The position numbers were made by a program, and so were the translations under genes. From Caldilineae bacterium (GTDB taxonomy: Bacteria > Chloroflexota > Anaerolineae > DUEN01): a stretch of 32,002 bases of DNA. Location of the stretch: assembly GCA_011176545.1 (NCBI GenBank), contig DUEN01000060.1:1-32002 (forward strand), in the 5' to 3' direction. Below, piece after piece: positions 9,165 to 16,747 of the stretch. The notes under the pieces are model-generated. The model worked only from the letters and a program-made list of their open reading frames with translations, did not search any database and was not told the origin of the DNA. Within the stretch, counting starts at the first letter, position 1. Every line of letters starts with the position of its first letter.

Positions 9165-9851
9165 ATGGACGTCTTAAAGCTTAAACGGATGGCCGCGGAG
9201 CGAGCGGTCGATTTCGTGGAATCGGGGATGGTCGTTGGCCTGGGGCATGGCACCACGGCCATCTTCGCCATCCGACGCATCGCCCGGCTGCTACGCGAGG
9301 GCCGGCTACACGACATCCTGGGGGTTCCTTGTTCCTGTCAGGTTGAGGATGATGCCAGGGCGTTAGGGATCCCGCTCACCACCCTGGATGAGCATCCCAT
9401 CATCGATTTGACCATCGATGGCGCGGATGAGGTAGACCCTAATCTAAATGTGATCAAAGGAGGCGGCGGCGCCCTCCTTCGGGAGAAGATCGTCGCTCAG
9501 GCCAGCCGCAGGGAGATCATCGTAGTCGATGAGAGCAAGCTTTCCCCCGCTCTGGGCACGCGCCATCCGGTGCCCGTGGAGGTCGTCCCCTTCGGCTGGC
9601 GCTCGCAGCTCGCTTACCTGGAGTCCCTGGGCGCGCGGGTGGCCTTGCGACAGACGCCAGGTGGGGATCCCTTTAGGACGGATCAGGGGAATCTGATCCT
9701 GGACTGCGATTTCGGCCCTATCACTCATCCCGCGCGCCTGGCAGCCCAACTGGACGCGCGCGCGGGCATCGTCGGGCACGGTCTCTTCCTGAACCTAGTC
9801 ACAGACGTCATCGTCGCAGGACGCGACGGCGTACGGCACCTGCGCCGCTGA
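9165..9851 (+). CDS. rpiA: Ribose-5-phosphate isomerase A
   Basis: RpiA interconverts ribose 5-phosphate and ribulose 5-phosphate in the pentose phosphate pathway. The 228-residue protein has the family motifs [10 protein letters not shown] (Asp85 and Asp88), [14 protein letters not shown] (with the catalytic Glu and Lys) and VVDESKL. The phosphate-binding loop reads GLGHGTTA rather than the usual GxGTGST, so His28 replaces the usual Thr28. The loop GVPTSF-type segment reads GVPCSCQ. An ATG at 9147 would add six residues. The 9165 start fits family length and places the phosphate loop at the same number as in E. coli RpiA. Neither start has a clear ribosome-binding site. It appears monocistronic, ending before an inverted repeat and a terminator-like hairpin. 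Confidence 0.94.
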   Translation: MDVLKLKRMAAERAVDFVESGMVVGLGHGTTAIFAIRRIARLLREGRLHDILGVPCSCQVEDDARALGIPLTTLDEHPIIDLTIDGADEVDPNLNVIKGGGGALLREKIVAQASRREIIVVDESKLSPALGTRHPVPVEVVPFGWRSQLAYLESLGARVALRQTPGGDPFRTDQGNLILDCDFGPITHPARLAAQLDARAGIVGHGLFLNLVTDVIVAGRDGVRHLRR

Positions 9852-9856
9852 GCGAG

Positions 9857-9879
9857 GTCATGTATCGTATACACATGAC
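9857..9879. promoter_or_regulatory. Inverted repeat upstream of the importer promoter
   Basis: GTCATGT (9857-9863), nine bases, ACATGAC (9873-9879): perfect 7-bp arms. It begins six bases after the rpiA stop and ends 12 bases before the -35 box at 9892. The position suits an activator site for the downstream promoter, or a hairpin at the rpiA mRNA end; there is no T-tract. Confidence 0.45.
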
Positions 9880-9891
9880 ATAATATGTGGT

Positions 9892-9920
9892 TTGACAACG
9901 CATGCCCACCTTTGTATAAT
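9892..9920 (+). promoter_or_regulatory. Full-consensus sigma-70 promoter
   Basis: TTGACA (9892-9897), exactly 17 bp, TATAAT (9915-9920). Both hexamers are perfect. The predicted start is about 9926-9928, leaving a leader of roughly 390 nt before the importer binding-protein gene. Confidence 0.85.
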
Positions 9921-9932
9921 GATGCACACTCA

Positions 9933-9963
9933 GCGCCGAGGCCCCTTCCTTGGCGCCTTTTTG
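9933..9963 (+). terminator. Terminator-like hairpin just after the consensus promoter
   Basis: GCGCCGAGG (9933-9941), six-base loop, CCTTGGCGC (9948-9956), then CTTTTTG. It is a good intrinsic terminator by shape. It may end rpiA transcription, but it also lies only about six bases after the predicted start of the 9892 promoter, so new transcripts would pass through it too. Confidence 0.7.
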
Positions 9964-10318
9964 TTAACCGGTCGGAGGGACGCACCCTTCACATGTTCTC
10001 CCCCAATGGCGGTCTTGAGAGCCTCATCCGGACACGCCATGTATCGTGTGGGTTGACGTTCCCGGGACCGCGCTTTACGGATTGTACGCTCTTGTGAGCC
10101 CTCTCTCGTCGCCAGCGGAAGTGAGGCGGCGGAGTTGGGGGTTACATTGAGAGCTGCTTTGCATGGCCCCCGAGGTGTTCGACCAGTGTGGCGAGCGGGT
10201 TGGCCAGTCCCTGTATGATGGTGGCAGTGCGCATCCCGGCCCGGGATGTTGAGCGGGGCGGGATGAGGATACATCGTGAGATCCAAGATACTCGAGTAGA
10301 GGAAAGGAGGAAATCCCC
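9964..10318 (+). other. Long structured leader of the importer operon
   Basis: About 355 nt without a credible gene. It has several possible stems: CTCGTCGCC with GGCGGCGGAG (10108-10133), GGGGG near 10138 with CCCCC near 10168, and the 17-nt hairpin CATCCCGGCCCGGGATG at 10232-10248. The gene start is served by AGGAGG at 10305-10310. I did not recognise a known riboswitch class; T-box and tRNA resemblances were considered and set aside. Confidence 0.45.
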
Positions 10319-11941
10319 ATGAGCCGACGGAACACCTACCTGATGTCCTCCCGATGGGGTTGGGCGATCACCGTGGTGATCGTGATGGCCCTCCTCGCTG
10401 CATGCGCGCCAGCCCCCACGGCTGCACCGGCAGAGGCGCCGAGCGCAGAGGAGGCGGCTCCGACGCCAGCTCCGGCTGAACCTAAGACGTTCCGCATCGC
10501 CGTAGGCATCGACCCCGACACCCTGGACCCAGCCTTGTCCACGACGACCACCGTGGTGAACATCGTCGAGTACATGGTCGAGACGCTGGTCGTCACCGAT
10601 AAGGATGGGAACCCTCAGCCGAAGCTGGCCACCGGCTGGGAGGTCTCGGAGGACGGCCTCGAGTACACCTTCCACCTACGCCAGGGCGTGACCTTCCATG
10701 ATGGGACGCCCATGGACGCCAAGGCGGTCAAGTGGAATCTGGACCGCCTGCTCGATCCGAACGTGAAGGTGCCGATCCGCAGCCCCTTCACGGCGATCGA
10801 GGAGGTGGAGATCGTCGATGATTATACGATCAAGCTGCACCTCAGCCGGCCCTATGCTCCGCTGATCAGCGCCTTCTCCCTGATGAACGCCGGGATCATC
10901 TCCCCTGAGTCCGTCAACGCGGAAGGCAACTCGTATGAGAACGTCACGCGTCCCGTAGGCACCGGCCCCTACATCTTCAAGGAGCGGGCGAAGGGCGAGC
11001 GCATCGTGGTCACCCGCAATGAGGATTACTGGGGCGAAAAACCATACTATGATGAGGTCGTCTTCCGCGTGGTGCCGGAGGCGGCCACGCGCGAGAGTCT
11101 GTTGTTGGCCGGGCAGGTGGACCTGATCATCCTGCCGCCGATCAGCGATCTGCCGGCGCTCCAGCAGAACTCGGACGTGAAGGTGCTCCTGGCGCCCAGT
11201 GACCGTACGATCTTCATCTCCATCAATAACACTCATGAGCCCTTGAATGACGTGCGCGTCCGTCAGGCGCTGAACTACGCGGTGAACAAGGAGGAGATCA
11301 TCGAGAGCGTCCTGTTCGGCGCGGCGGAGCTCATGGACGCGCCCATGGCATCCAACCTGTTCGGCTATTGTCCGCAGAAGCCTTACGAATACGATCCGGA
11401 GAAGGCGAAGGCTCTGCTGGCCGAGGCAGGCGTGGAAAGCCTGGAGCTTAAGTTCATCGCTCCGACGGGGCGCTATGTCCAGGACTTCCAGGCCGCGCAG
11501 GCCATCGCCAGCTTCCTCAGCGAGATCGGGATCAAGGCGCCAGTTTCCACGATGGACTGGCCATCCTACGTGGCTGAGATCCTAAAGCCGCCCGCCGAGA
11601 ACCAGATCGATCTCCACTTCCTGGGGTGGGCTCCCAGCTATCTGGACGCGGCCCAGCAGATGGTGCAGTTCTACTCTCCGGAGCATCCGCCCAACGGTCT
11701 GGCGACATCCTTCTACAGCAATCCCGAAGTGGATAAGCTGATCGAGGCCGCCGGGCAGGAGTCGGATCCGGAGAAGCGGAAGGAGCTCTACTGCCAGGCC
11801 TCGGAGATCATCTGGAACGAGGCACCCTGGATCTTCCTGTGGGTGCAGCGCTTCCCCATCGTCTATCGGGCGGACATCACCGGCGTGGACTATCATCCGA
11901 CGGAGAAGTTCTACGCCGTCTACGCCCGTCCAGCCGAGTAA
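10319..11941 (+). CDS. Peptide-type ABC transporter substrate-binding lipoprotein (SBP family 5)
   Basis: This 540-residue protein is a cluster C extracytoplasmic solute receptor of the DppA/OppA family, which delivers peptides, or sometimes sugars or nickel, to a membrane permease. It has a lipoprotein signal with LLAAC and Cys29, followed by an Ala/Pro/Glu-rich tether to about residue 58. The family body begins FRIAVGIDPDTLDPA. Typical landmarks are PKLATGWEVSEDGLEYTFHLR, TFHDGTPMDAKAVKWNLDRL, RPVGTGPYIFKE and DVRVRQALNYAVNKEEII. AGGAGG lies eight bases before the ATG. It is followed by a strong intercistronic hairpin and then two permease genes. Ligand type cannot be read directly; the M20 dipeptidase downstream favours peptides. 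Confidence 0.94.
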   Translation: MSRRNTYLMSSRWGWAITVVIVMALLAACAPAPTAAPAEAPSAEEAAPTPAPAEPKTFRIAVGIDPDTLDPALSTTTTVVNIVEYMVETLVVTDKDGNPQPKLATGWEVSEDGLEYTFHLRQGVTFHDGTPMDAKAVKWNLDRLLDPNVKVPIRSPFTAIEEVEIVDDYTIKLHLSRPYAPLISAFSLMNAGIISPESVNAEGNSYENVTRPVGTGPYIFKERAKGERIVVTRNEDYWGEKPYYDEVVFRVVPEAATRESLLLAGQVDLIILPPISDLPALQQNSDVKVLLAPSDRTIFISINNTHEPLNDVRVRQALNYAVNKEEIIESVLFGAAELMDAPMASNLFGYCPQKPYEYDPEKAKALLAEAGVESLELKFIAPTGRYVQDFQAAQAIASFLSEIGIKAPVSTMDWPSYVAEILKPPAENQIDLHFLGWAPSYLDAAQQMVQFYSPEHPPNGLATSFYSNPEVDKLIEAAGQESDPEKRKELYCQASEIIWNEAPWIFLWVQRFPIVYRADITGVDYHPTEKFYAVYARPAE

Positions 11942-11953
11942 CGGCGACAGTGA

Positions 11954-11982
11954 TAGGGGGCGACTCGCAGAGTCGCCCCCTA
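11954..11982 (+). terminator. Intercistronic hairpin between binding protein and permease genes
   Basis: TAGGGGGCGACTC and its exact complement flank a three-base loop GCA, a 13-bp perfect stem 12 bases after the stop codon. No T-tract follows. Hairpins at this place often protect the binding-protein mRNA and lower permease expression. The stem also resembles the GTAGGGGCG-type palindromes found elsewhere in this window. Confidence 0.65.
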
Positions 11983-12022
11983 CCTAACATCATGCATCCT
12001 CATCAAGAGTGGATCAAGCGCG

Positions 12023-12952
12023 ATGACGTCCTTCACGCAATATATCGTGCAGCGCCTCATCGCGGCGCTGGTCACGTTGATCGGCATCTCCCTGATCGTC
12101 TTCCTGCTGATTCGGATGCTGCCCGGCGATCCAGCCCGGATCATCGCTGGCTTGCTGGCCTCGGAGGAGGACGTGCAGGAGATCCGGATCTGGATGGGGC
12201 TGGACCGCCCATTGCCCGTGCAATATGCGATGTTCTTCAGCCGGCTGGTGCGCGGCGACCTGGGGGTCTCAGCTCGCACGAAGGAGCCGGTCATGCGGGA
12301 GATCATGGCCCGCCTGCCGGCGACGATGAAGCTGGCCGTCATCAGCATGACCATCGCCGCCTCATTAGGCGTCCTAAGCGGCATCCTGGCGGCCTATCAC
12401 CGTAATTCGATCCTCGATTTCTTTATCTCCGTGAGCACGCTCTTCGGCATCTCGATGCCGGTCTACTGGCTGGGGCTGATGCTCATCGTCCTGTTCGCCG
12501 TGCGGCTCCATTGGCTCCCGGCGGCGGGCTCCGAGAGCCCGAAGAGTTACATCCTCCCTTCCTTCACCCTCGCCGCGTTCTCCATCGCCCTGGTGGCCCG
12601 TATGACTCGCTCCAGCATGTTGGAGGTGCTGGGCGAGGATTACGTTCGCACGGCGCGGGCCAAGGGGCTCAGGGAGTCCGTCGTGCTCTTCCGGCACGCG
12701 CTGCGCAACGCGCTGATCCCGGTGGTGACCGTCATCGGTCTGCAGTTCGGCGCCTTGTTAGGGGGCGCGGTGCTGACCGAGACGGTCTTCGGCTGGCCAG
12801 GGATGGGGCAGTTGTTGGTGGACTCCATCTTCGCCCGGGACTACCCTATGGTCCAGGGCATCGTCCTGGTGTTCTCATTCATGCTCATCCTGGTTAACCT
12901 GTTGGTTGACATCCTGTACGCATATATCGATCCACGGATCCACTATGGCTGA
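12023..12952 (+). CDS. ABC transporter permease, DppB/OppB type
   Basis: Inner-membrane permease of 309 residues with about six membrane segments. The N-terminus YIVQRLIAALVTLIGISLIVFLLIRMLPGDP is typical of DppB-type subunits. The cytoplasmic loop that docks the ATPase is seen as DYVRTARAKGLRESVVLFRHALRNALIPV near residues 210-238, and TVFGWPGMGQLLVDSI follows. It pairs with the DppC-type permease, whose start overlaps this gene's stop. The ribosome-binding site is weak (AAGAGTGG), in line with lower expression than the binding protein. Confidence 0.95.
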   Translation: MTSFTQYIVQRLIAALVTLIGISLIVFLLIRMLPGDPARIIAGLLASEEDVQEIRIWMGLDRPLPVQYAMFFSRLVRGDLGVSARTKEPVMREIMARLPATMKLAVISMTIAASLGVLSGILAAYHRNSILDFFISVSTLFGISMPVYWLGLMLIVLFAVRLHWLPAAGSESPKSYILPSFTLAAFSIALVARMTRSSMLEVLGEDYVRTARAKGLRESVVLFRHALRNALIPVVTVIGLQFGALLGGAVLTETVFGWPGMGQLLVDSIFARDYPMVQGIVLVFSFMLILVNLLVDILYAYIDPRIHYG

Positions 12953-13832
12953 AGCGGCGGTAGCATCTCTCCCAGGTTTGCGAGCGGAAAGGCGTAGCCT
13001 GTATCAGGAGACATGGCGACAGTTCCGGAGGCAACGGCCGGCGATGTTGGGCCTGGCCATCCTCTCGCTGCTGGTGCTGGCGTGTCTGGCCGCGCCCCTG
13101 TTGACCTCGTATGATCCGGAGCATATGCAGTTATCCGACGCGCTTATCCCCCCGGGAGGAGAGCATCCCTTGGGTACGGATCATCTGGGGCGTGACATGC
13201 TGGCGCGCCTGCTCTACGGCGGCCGTCTCTCCCTGATGATTGGCTTCATGGCGGTGGCCATCGGCCTGTTGGTAGGGATCCCCCTCGGCGCCGTGTCGGG
13301 GTACTACGGCGGCTGGGTGGACATGATCATCCAGCGGGTCGCCGACATCCTGCTCTCATTTCCCAGCATCCTGCTGGCCCTCTCGTTGGTCGCGGTCCTG
13401 GGTGTGGGCCTGCGGAACGTCATCATCTCGGTGGGGATCAGCACGATCCCGTCGTTTATCCGGCTGGTGCGTGGGTCCGTGCTCAGCATCCGGGAGGAGA
13501 CCTACGTAGAGGCGGCTCGCGCCGTTGGCGTGCGTGATTGGAACATCATATGGCGCCACATCCTGGTCAACGCGATGGCGCCGGTCATCGTGCAAGCGAC
13601 GTTGAGCCTGGGCTCGACCATTCTGGTGGCCGCCGGTCTGGGCTTCCTGGGCCTCGGCGTCCAGCCTCCCACCCCGGAGTGGGGAGCCATGTTAGGCGAG
13701 GGCCGACAATACATCTTCAGCGCCTCGTACATGGCGACCTTCCCCGGCTTAGCCATCTTCCTGGCCGTGTTGGGGTTCAACCTGTTGGGTGATGGGCTGA
13801 GGGACGCGCTGGACCCGCGGTTGCGGCAATAG
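12945..13832 (+). CDS. ABC transporter permease, DppC/OppC type
   Basis: This 295-residue membrane protein is the second permease of the peptide-type importer. The N-terminus (WRQFRRQRPAMLGLAILSLLVLACLAAPLL) and GEHPLGTDHLGRDMLARLLYGGR are hallmarks of DppC. The ATPase-docking loop is TYVEAARAVGVRDWNIIWRHILVNAMAPV, followed by GLGFLGLGVQPPTPEWGAML. The ATG at 12945 overlaps the upstream stop by eight bases, indicating coupled translation. A longer in-frame start at 12906 would add 13 unlikely residues. No DppD/DppF ATPase gene follows, so the motor subunits must be encoded elsewhere or shared. Confidence 0.95.
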   Translation: MAEAAVASLPGLRAERRSLYQETWRQFRRQRPAMLGLAILSLLVLACLAAPLLTSYDPEHMQLSDALIPPGGEHPLGTDHLGRDMLARLLYGGRLSLMIGFMAVAIGLLVGIPLGAVSGYYGGWVDMIIQRVADILLSFPSILLALSLVAVLGVGLRNVIISVGISTIPSFIRLVRGSVLSIREETYVEAARAVGVRDWNIIWRHILVNAMAPVIVQATLSLGSTILVAAGLGFLGLGVQPPTPEWGAMLGEGRQYIFSASYMATFPGLAIFLAVLGFNLLGDGLRDALDPRLRQ

Positions 13833-13834
13833 AC

Positions 13835-13855
13835 TGGAGATTAGCGATTAGGAGG
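13835..13855 (+). repeat. GGAGATTAG-type dispersed repeat before the M20 gene
   Basis: TGGAGATTAGCGATTAGGAG fills the 27-bp gap between the permease stop and the M20 start. It is of the same class as the motifs at 2861 and 7437. Here its end supplies the AGGAGG ribosome-binding site of the next gene. Confidence 0.4.
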
Positions 13856-13859
13856 AGAT

Positions 13860-15233
13860 ATGTCAGACATCAACGCAGCCCTCAACTACGCCCGGGAACA
13901 CCGGGAAGCCTCCCTGGAGGATTTGAAGGCGTTATTGCGTATCCCCTCGATCTCGACGCTCTCCGAGCACCGGTCTGACGTGCAGCGGGCGGCTGAGTGG
14001 ATCGCCGAGCGATTAAAGGCGTTGGGCTTTGAGGCGGTTGATGTGATGCCCACGAAGGGGCACCCTGTGGTGTATGGCGAGTGGATGAACGCGGGAGCGG
14101 ACGCGCCCACGATCCTCTTCTACGGGCATTACGATGTGCAGCCGGCCGATCCGCTGGACCTGTGGGAGAGCGATCCCTTTGATCCGCAGGTGCGAGGCGA
14201 CGATATCTTCGCCCGTGGCGCCTCCGACATGAAGGGACAGATCGTCGCCCATCTCAGGGCTGTAGAGGCGCTGATCCGCACATCCGGGCTGCCGATCAAC
14301 CTCAAGTACATGATCGAGGGCGAGGAGGAGATCGGGTCGCCTAACCTGGGCGATTTCATCGCGGAGCACAAGGATCTGCTCGCCTGTGACCTATGCCTCA
14401 ACGGCGATTCGGGCATTCTGGCCCCTGACATGCCCTCTATCGTCTATGCGTTACGCGGTCTGGCCTACTTCGAGATCCACGTCCAAGGTCCGGCCAGCGA
14501 TCTGCACTCGGGCGTGTTCGGGGGCGCGGTCGATAACCCGGCCCAGGTGCTGTGTGAGCTCATCGCCGGGATGCGGGATGAGAACGGCCGGATCACACTA
14601 CCCGGGTTCTACGACGATGTACGTCCGCTGAGCGAGGAGGAACGCGCCGAGTTGGCGAGGCTGCCGCAGTCCGATGAGTGGTGGCTGAAGCAGACGGGCG
14701 CGCCAGCGCTGTTCGGTGAAGAGGGATACACGGCCCTGGAGCGGGCCACGGCGCGGCCGACGCTGGATGTGAACGGGATACTCAGCGGGTTCACTGGCGA
14801 GGGCGCCAAGACGGTGTTGCCAGCCAAGGCGATGGCCAAGATATCGATGCGGCTGGTGCCCGATCAGAGGCCCGAGCGGGTACACGAGGCACTTCGAGCG
14901 TACCTGGAGACCCACGCGCCCCCGACGGTGACCTGGGAATTGAAATATATCACAGGTTGTCTTCCAGCGATCGTTGAGCGAGATTCAGAGGCTGTTCAGG
15001 CTGCCAGCCGAGCGCTGGCGGCGGTATGGGGTAAACCACCGCTCTTCACCCGGCAGGGAGGGAGCGTGCCGGTTGTGGGCATAATCAAGGAGCTACTGGA
15101 CGTGGACAGCCTGATGCTGGGCTTCGGCCTGCCCGATGATAACCTCCATGCCCCTAATGAGAAGTTCCATCTTCCCAACTTCTTCCGGGGGATCGAGACC
15201 TACATACGCTTCATGTGTGAGCTCGCAAGCTGA
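13860..15233 (+). CDS. M20 family dipeptidase (carnosinase-like metallopeptidase)
   Basis: This 457-residue M20/CNDP-like enzyme hydrolyses dipeptides or related amide bonds with a two-metal centre in the cytoplasm. The expected metal ligands are visible: His90 in YGHYDVQP, Asp123 in GASDMKGQ, the catalytic/ligand Glu pair within EEE at 155-157, Asp183 in NGDSG and His430 in DDNLHAPNE. The dimerisation (lid) domain lies at roughly 200-380 and includes DLHSGVFGGAVDNP. AGGAGG precedes the ATG. It is 27 bp behind the permease gene in the same operon. This suggests that imported peptides are cleaved here, although acyl-amino acids are also possible substrates. Confidence 0.94.
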   Translation: MSDINAALNYAREHREASLEDLKALLRIPSISTLSEHRSDVQRAAEWIAERLKALGFEAVDVMPTKGHPVVYGEWMNAGADAPTILFYGHYDVQPADPLDLWESDPFDPQVRGDDIFARGASDMKGQIVAHLRAVEALIRTSGLPINLKYMIEGEEEIGSPNLGDFIAEHKDLLACDLCLNGDSGILAPDMPSIVYALRGLAYFEIHVQGPASDLHSGVFGGAVDNPAQVLCELIAGMRDENGRITLPGFYDDVRPLSEEERAELARLPQSDEWWLKQTGAPALFGEEGYTALERATARPTLDVNGILSGFTGEGAKTVLPAKAMAKISMRLVPDQRPERVHEALRAYLETHAPPTVTWELKYITGCLPAIVERDSEAVQAASRALAAVWGKPPLFTRQGGSVPVVGIIKELLDVDSLMLGFGLPDDNLHAPNEKFHLPNFFRGIETYIRFMCELAS

Positions 15234-15269
15234 GATCGGGGGCTCCCGCTGATCTTGACTTAATGGCTT

Positions 15270-15369
15270 CGCTCATATTGGCATACGCGACACCAAAGTG
15301 GGAGTGGCGTATGCGTCGCTCTTACGGAATGCAAGTAAATCGTAGGGGCGCACGGCCGTGCGCCCCTAC
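15270..15369. mobile_element. MITE-like element, left part, with 28-nt perfect palindrome
   Basis: The left end 15270-15291 (CTCATATTGGCATACGCGAC) differs from the copy at 21277 by one base. It is followed by a spacer of 50 bases and the palindrome at 15342-15369, whose arms are GTAGGGGCGCACGG and its exact complement. A convincing right end was not found after it. The rest of the 237-bp gap (15370-15470) holds a CACCAAGG-type repeat and the ribosome-binding site of the next gene. Confidence 0.55.
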
Positions 15370-15403
15370 ATTGCTTAGAGCGTGTTGGAAAACGCACCAC
15401 GGG

Positions 15404-15430
15404 ACCTTAGTGCCTTGGTGGTTCATTAAC
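15404..15430 (-). repeat. CACCAAGG-type dispersed repeat
   Basis: Read on the minus strand it gives AACCACCAAGGCACTAAGG, a phrase I recall from intergenic regions of several GC-rich bacteria alongside CGCAAAG arrays. Only one copy is in this window, so calling it a repeat rests on recollection. Confidence 0.3.
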
Positions 15431-15470
15431 CGAGATTACATCACAGAGAAGCAGAAGGATAAGGACGAAA

Positions 15471-16619
15471 ATGACGCAACTTCGCATCGGTATCATCGGC
15501 GTGGGCGGACGAGGTGGCCTGTGGCGCTACTGGCACAACCCCAGCAGTCGTTCGGCCGTCGTGGCCGGCGCCGATATCAACCCAGACCACCTGGAGGCTT
15601 TTCGGATCGAACATGGCGATCGCCCGTTCATTACGACGGACTATCGCGAGCTCCTGGCGCGGCCGGATGTAGACGCGGTCGCGGTCACGTCGCCTGATTA
15701 CTGTCATGAGGAGCACGCCGTGGCCGCGCTGGAAGCCGGTAAACACGTCTTCTGCGAGAAACCGCTGGCCATCACCGTCGAGGGATGTGACCGCATCCTG
15801 GAAGCATGGCGTCGCTCAGGCAAGCGGCTCATGGTCGGCTTCAACATGCGCTACATGAACATGTTCCGCACCATGAAGGAGATCGTGGATTCGGGCGTCA
15901 TCGGCGAGATCAAGGCGGTGTGGGTGCGCCATTTCGTGGGCCTCGGCAGCGATTTCTACTTCCACGATTGGCACGCGCTGCGACGCAACACCACCTCGCT
16001 GCTGCTCCAGAAAGGATCCCACGATATCGACATCATCCACTGGATCACCGGGCGGTACACGGTGCGCACGGTCGCGTTCGGCGGCCTCGACTTCTTCGGC
16101 GGTGATAAGCCCAACGATCTGACCTGTCCCACCTGTCCGGAGCGGGAGACGTGCACGGAGGCCATGTCCGGCCCGCGGATCCAGTGTGCCTTCCGCCAGG
16201 AGGTAGACGTAGAGGACAACCAGGTGGTGATCATGGAGTTGGAGGGTGGGATCAAGGCGGCGTATCTGCAATGCCACTTCACACCGGATTACCACCGGAA
16301 CTACACGTTCATCGGCACGGAGGGCAGGCTGGAGAACTCGGAGCCGGATATGAAGGTGTGGGTGAAGACGCGGCGCTCCAACACGTGGCGGGAGCTGTCC
16401 GATCGCACATATGAGGTGAAGCCCGCGGCCGGAGGACATGGCGGCGCCGACCCGGTGATCTGCAAGGACTTCGTGGATATGGTGCTGGATGGAAAGGAGC
16501 CGCTGGCTCCTCCACTGGCTGGCCGTATGAGCGTGGCCGTGGGCGTCTCGGCCGCCTACTCCCTCCGCCACGGCGGCATCCCCGTGAATGTCCCTCCCCC
16601 GCCGGAAGGGTTCCGCTAA
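15471..16619 (+). CDS. Gfo/Idh/MocA family NAD(P)-dependent oxidoreductase
   Basis: A 382-residue dehydrogenase of the Gfo/Idh/MocA family, which usually oxidises or reduces sugars, inositols or their derivatives. The N-terminal Rossmann fold begins LRIGIIGVGGRG. The catalytic Lys sits in FCEKPLAI near residue 102. GSHDIDIIHWITG near residues 182-194 holds the catalytic His/Asp. Four cysteines at 219, 222, 228 and 239 (C-x2-C-x5-C-x10-C) form an unusual cluster in the C-terminal domain, suggesting a bound metal in this subgroup. AAGGA precedes the ATG. It stands 237 bp after the M20 gene beyond a repeat element, so it is probably transcribed separately. The substrate is unknown. Confidence 0.93.
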   Translation: MTQLRIGIIGVGGRGGLWRYWHNPSSRSAVVAGADINPDHLEAFRIEHGDRPFITTDYRELLARPDVDAVAVTSPDYCHEEHAVAALEAGKHVFCEKPLAITVEGCDRILEAWRRSGKRLMVGFNMRYMNMFRTMKEIVDSGVIGEIKAVWVRHFVGLGSDFYFHDWHALRRNTTSLLLQKGSHDIDIIHWITGRYTVRTVAFGGLDFFGGDKPNDLTCPTCPERETCTEAMSGPRIQCAFRQEVDVEDNQVVIMELEGGIKAAYLQCHFTPDYHRNYTFIGTEGRLENSEPDMKVWVKTRRSNTWRELSDRTYEVKPAAGGHGGADPVICKDFVDMVLDGKEPLAPPLAGRMSVAVGVSAAYSLRHGGIPVNVPPPPEGFR

Positions 16620-16620
16620 A

Positions 16621-16684
16621 GGCGTGTCTAAGAAAAGCCGTCCGAGTCATTACTAACAGGGGCGAGTATCCTGCTTAACACGCC
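16621..16684. repeat. Interrupted inverted repeat between two genes
   Basis: GGCGTGTCTAAG (16621-16632) is nearly complementary to CTTAACACGCC (16674-16684), with one base missing, around a spacer of 41 bases. The ACACGCC part recalls the AAAACACGCC block of the MITE-like repeats, so it may be a degraded relative. No T-tract follows. Confidence 0.35.
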
Positions 16685-16747
16685 GCCTGGGTGAAGTTAG
16701 AACCCGGCTATCATCTTTTTCGCCACATCGCACGAGGGGGAGCATCG

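Noticed and set aside
10128-10190. tRNA-Ala-like stretch (GAGAGC...CTTTGCA...GAGGT...TTCGA)
   Set aside because: The anticodon-like and T-loop-like pieces occur in order, but the T stem does not pair and no acceptor stem could be built.
10218-10248. T-box-like motif ATGGTGGCAGTGCG followed by a CATCCCGG/CCGGGATG hairpin in the importer leader
   Set aside because: It resembles AGGGTGGNACCGCG with three mismatches, two of them in the highly conserved ACC part. No Stem I features, specifier loop or terminator T-tract were found.
11839-12405. Plus-strand frame of 188 codons overlapping the binding protein and first permease genes
   Set aside because: It overlaps two well-supported genes in another frame and spans the intercistronic hairpin; the product is His/Arg/Gly-rich without motifs.
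15230-15256. Possible terminator after the M20 gene (AGATC...GATCT)
   Set aside because: Only a short, poorly aligned stem with no T-tract; not strong enough to list.
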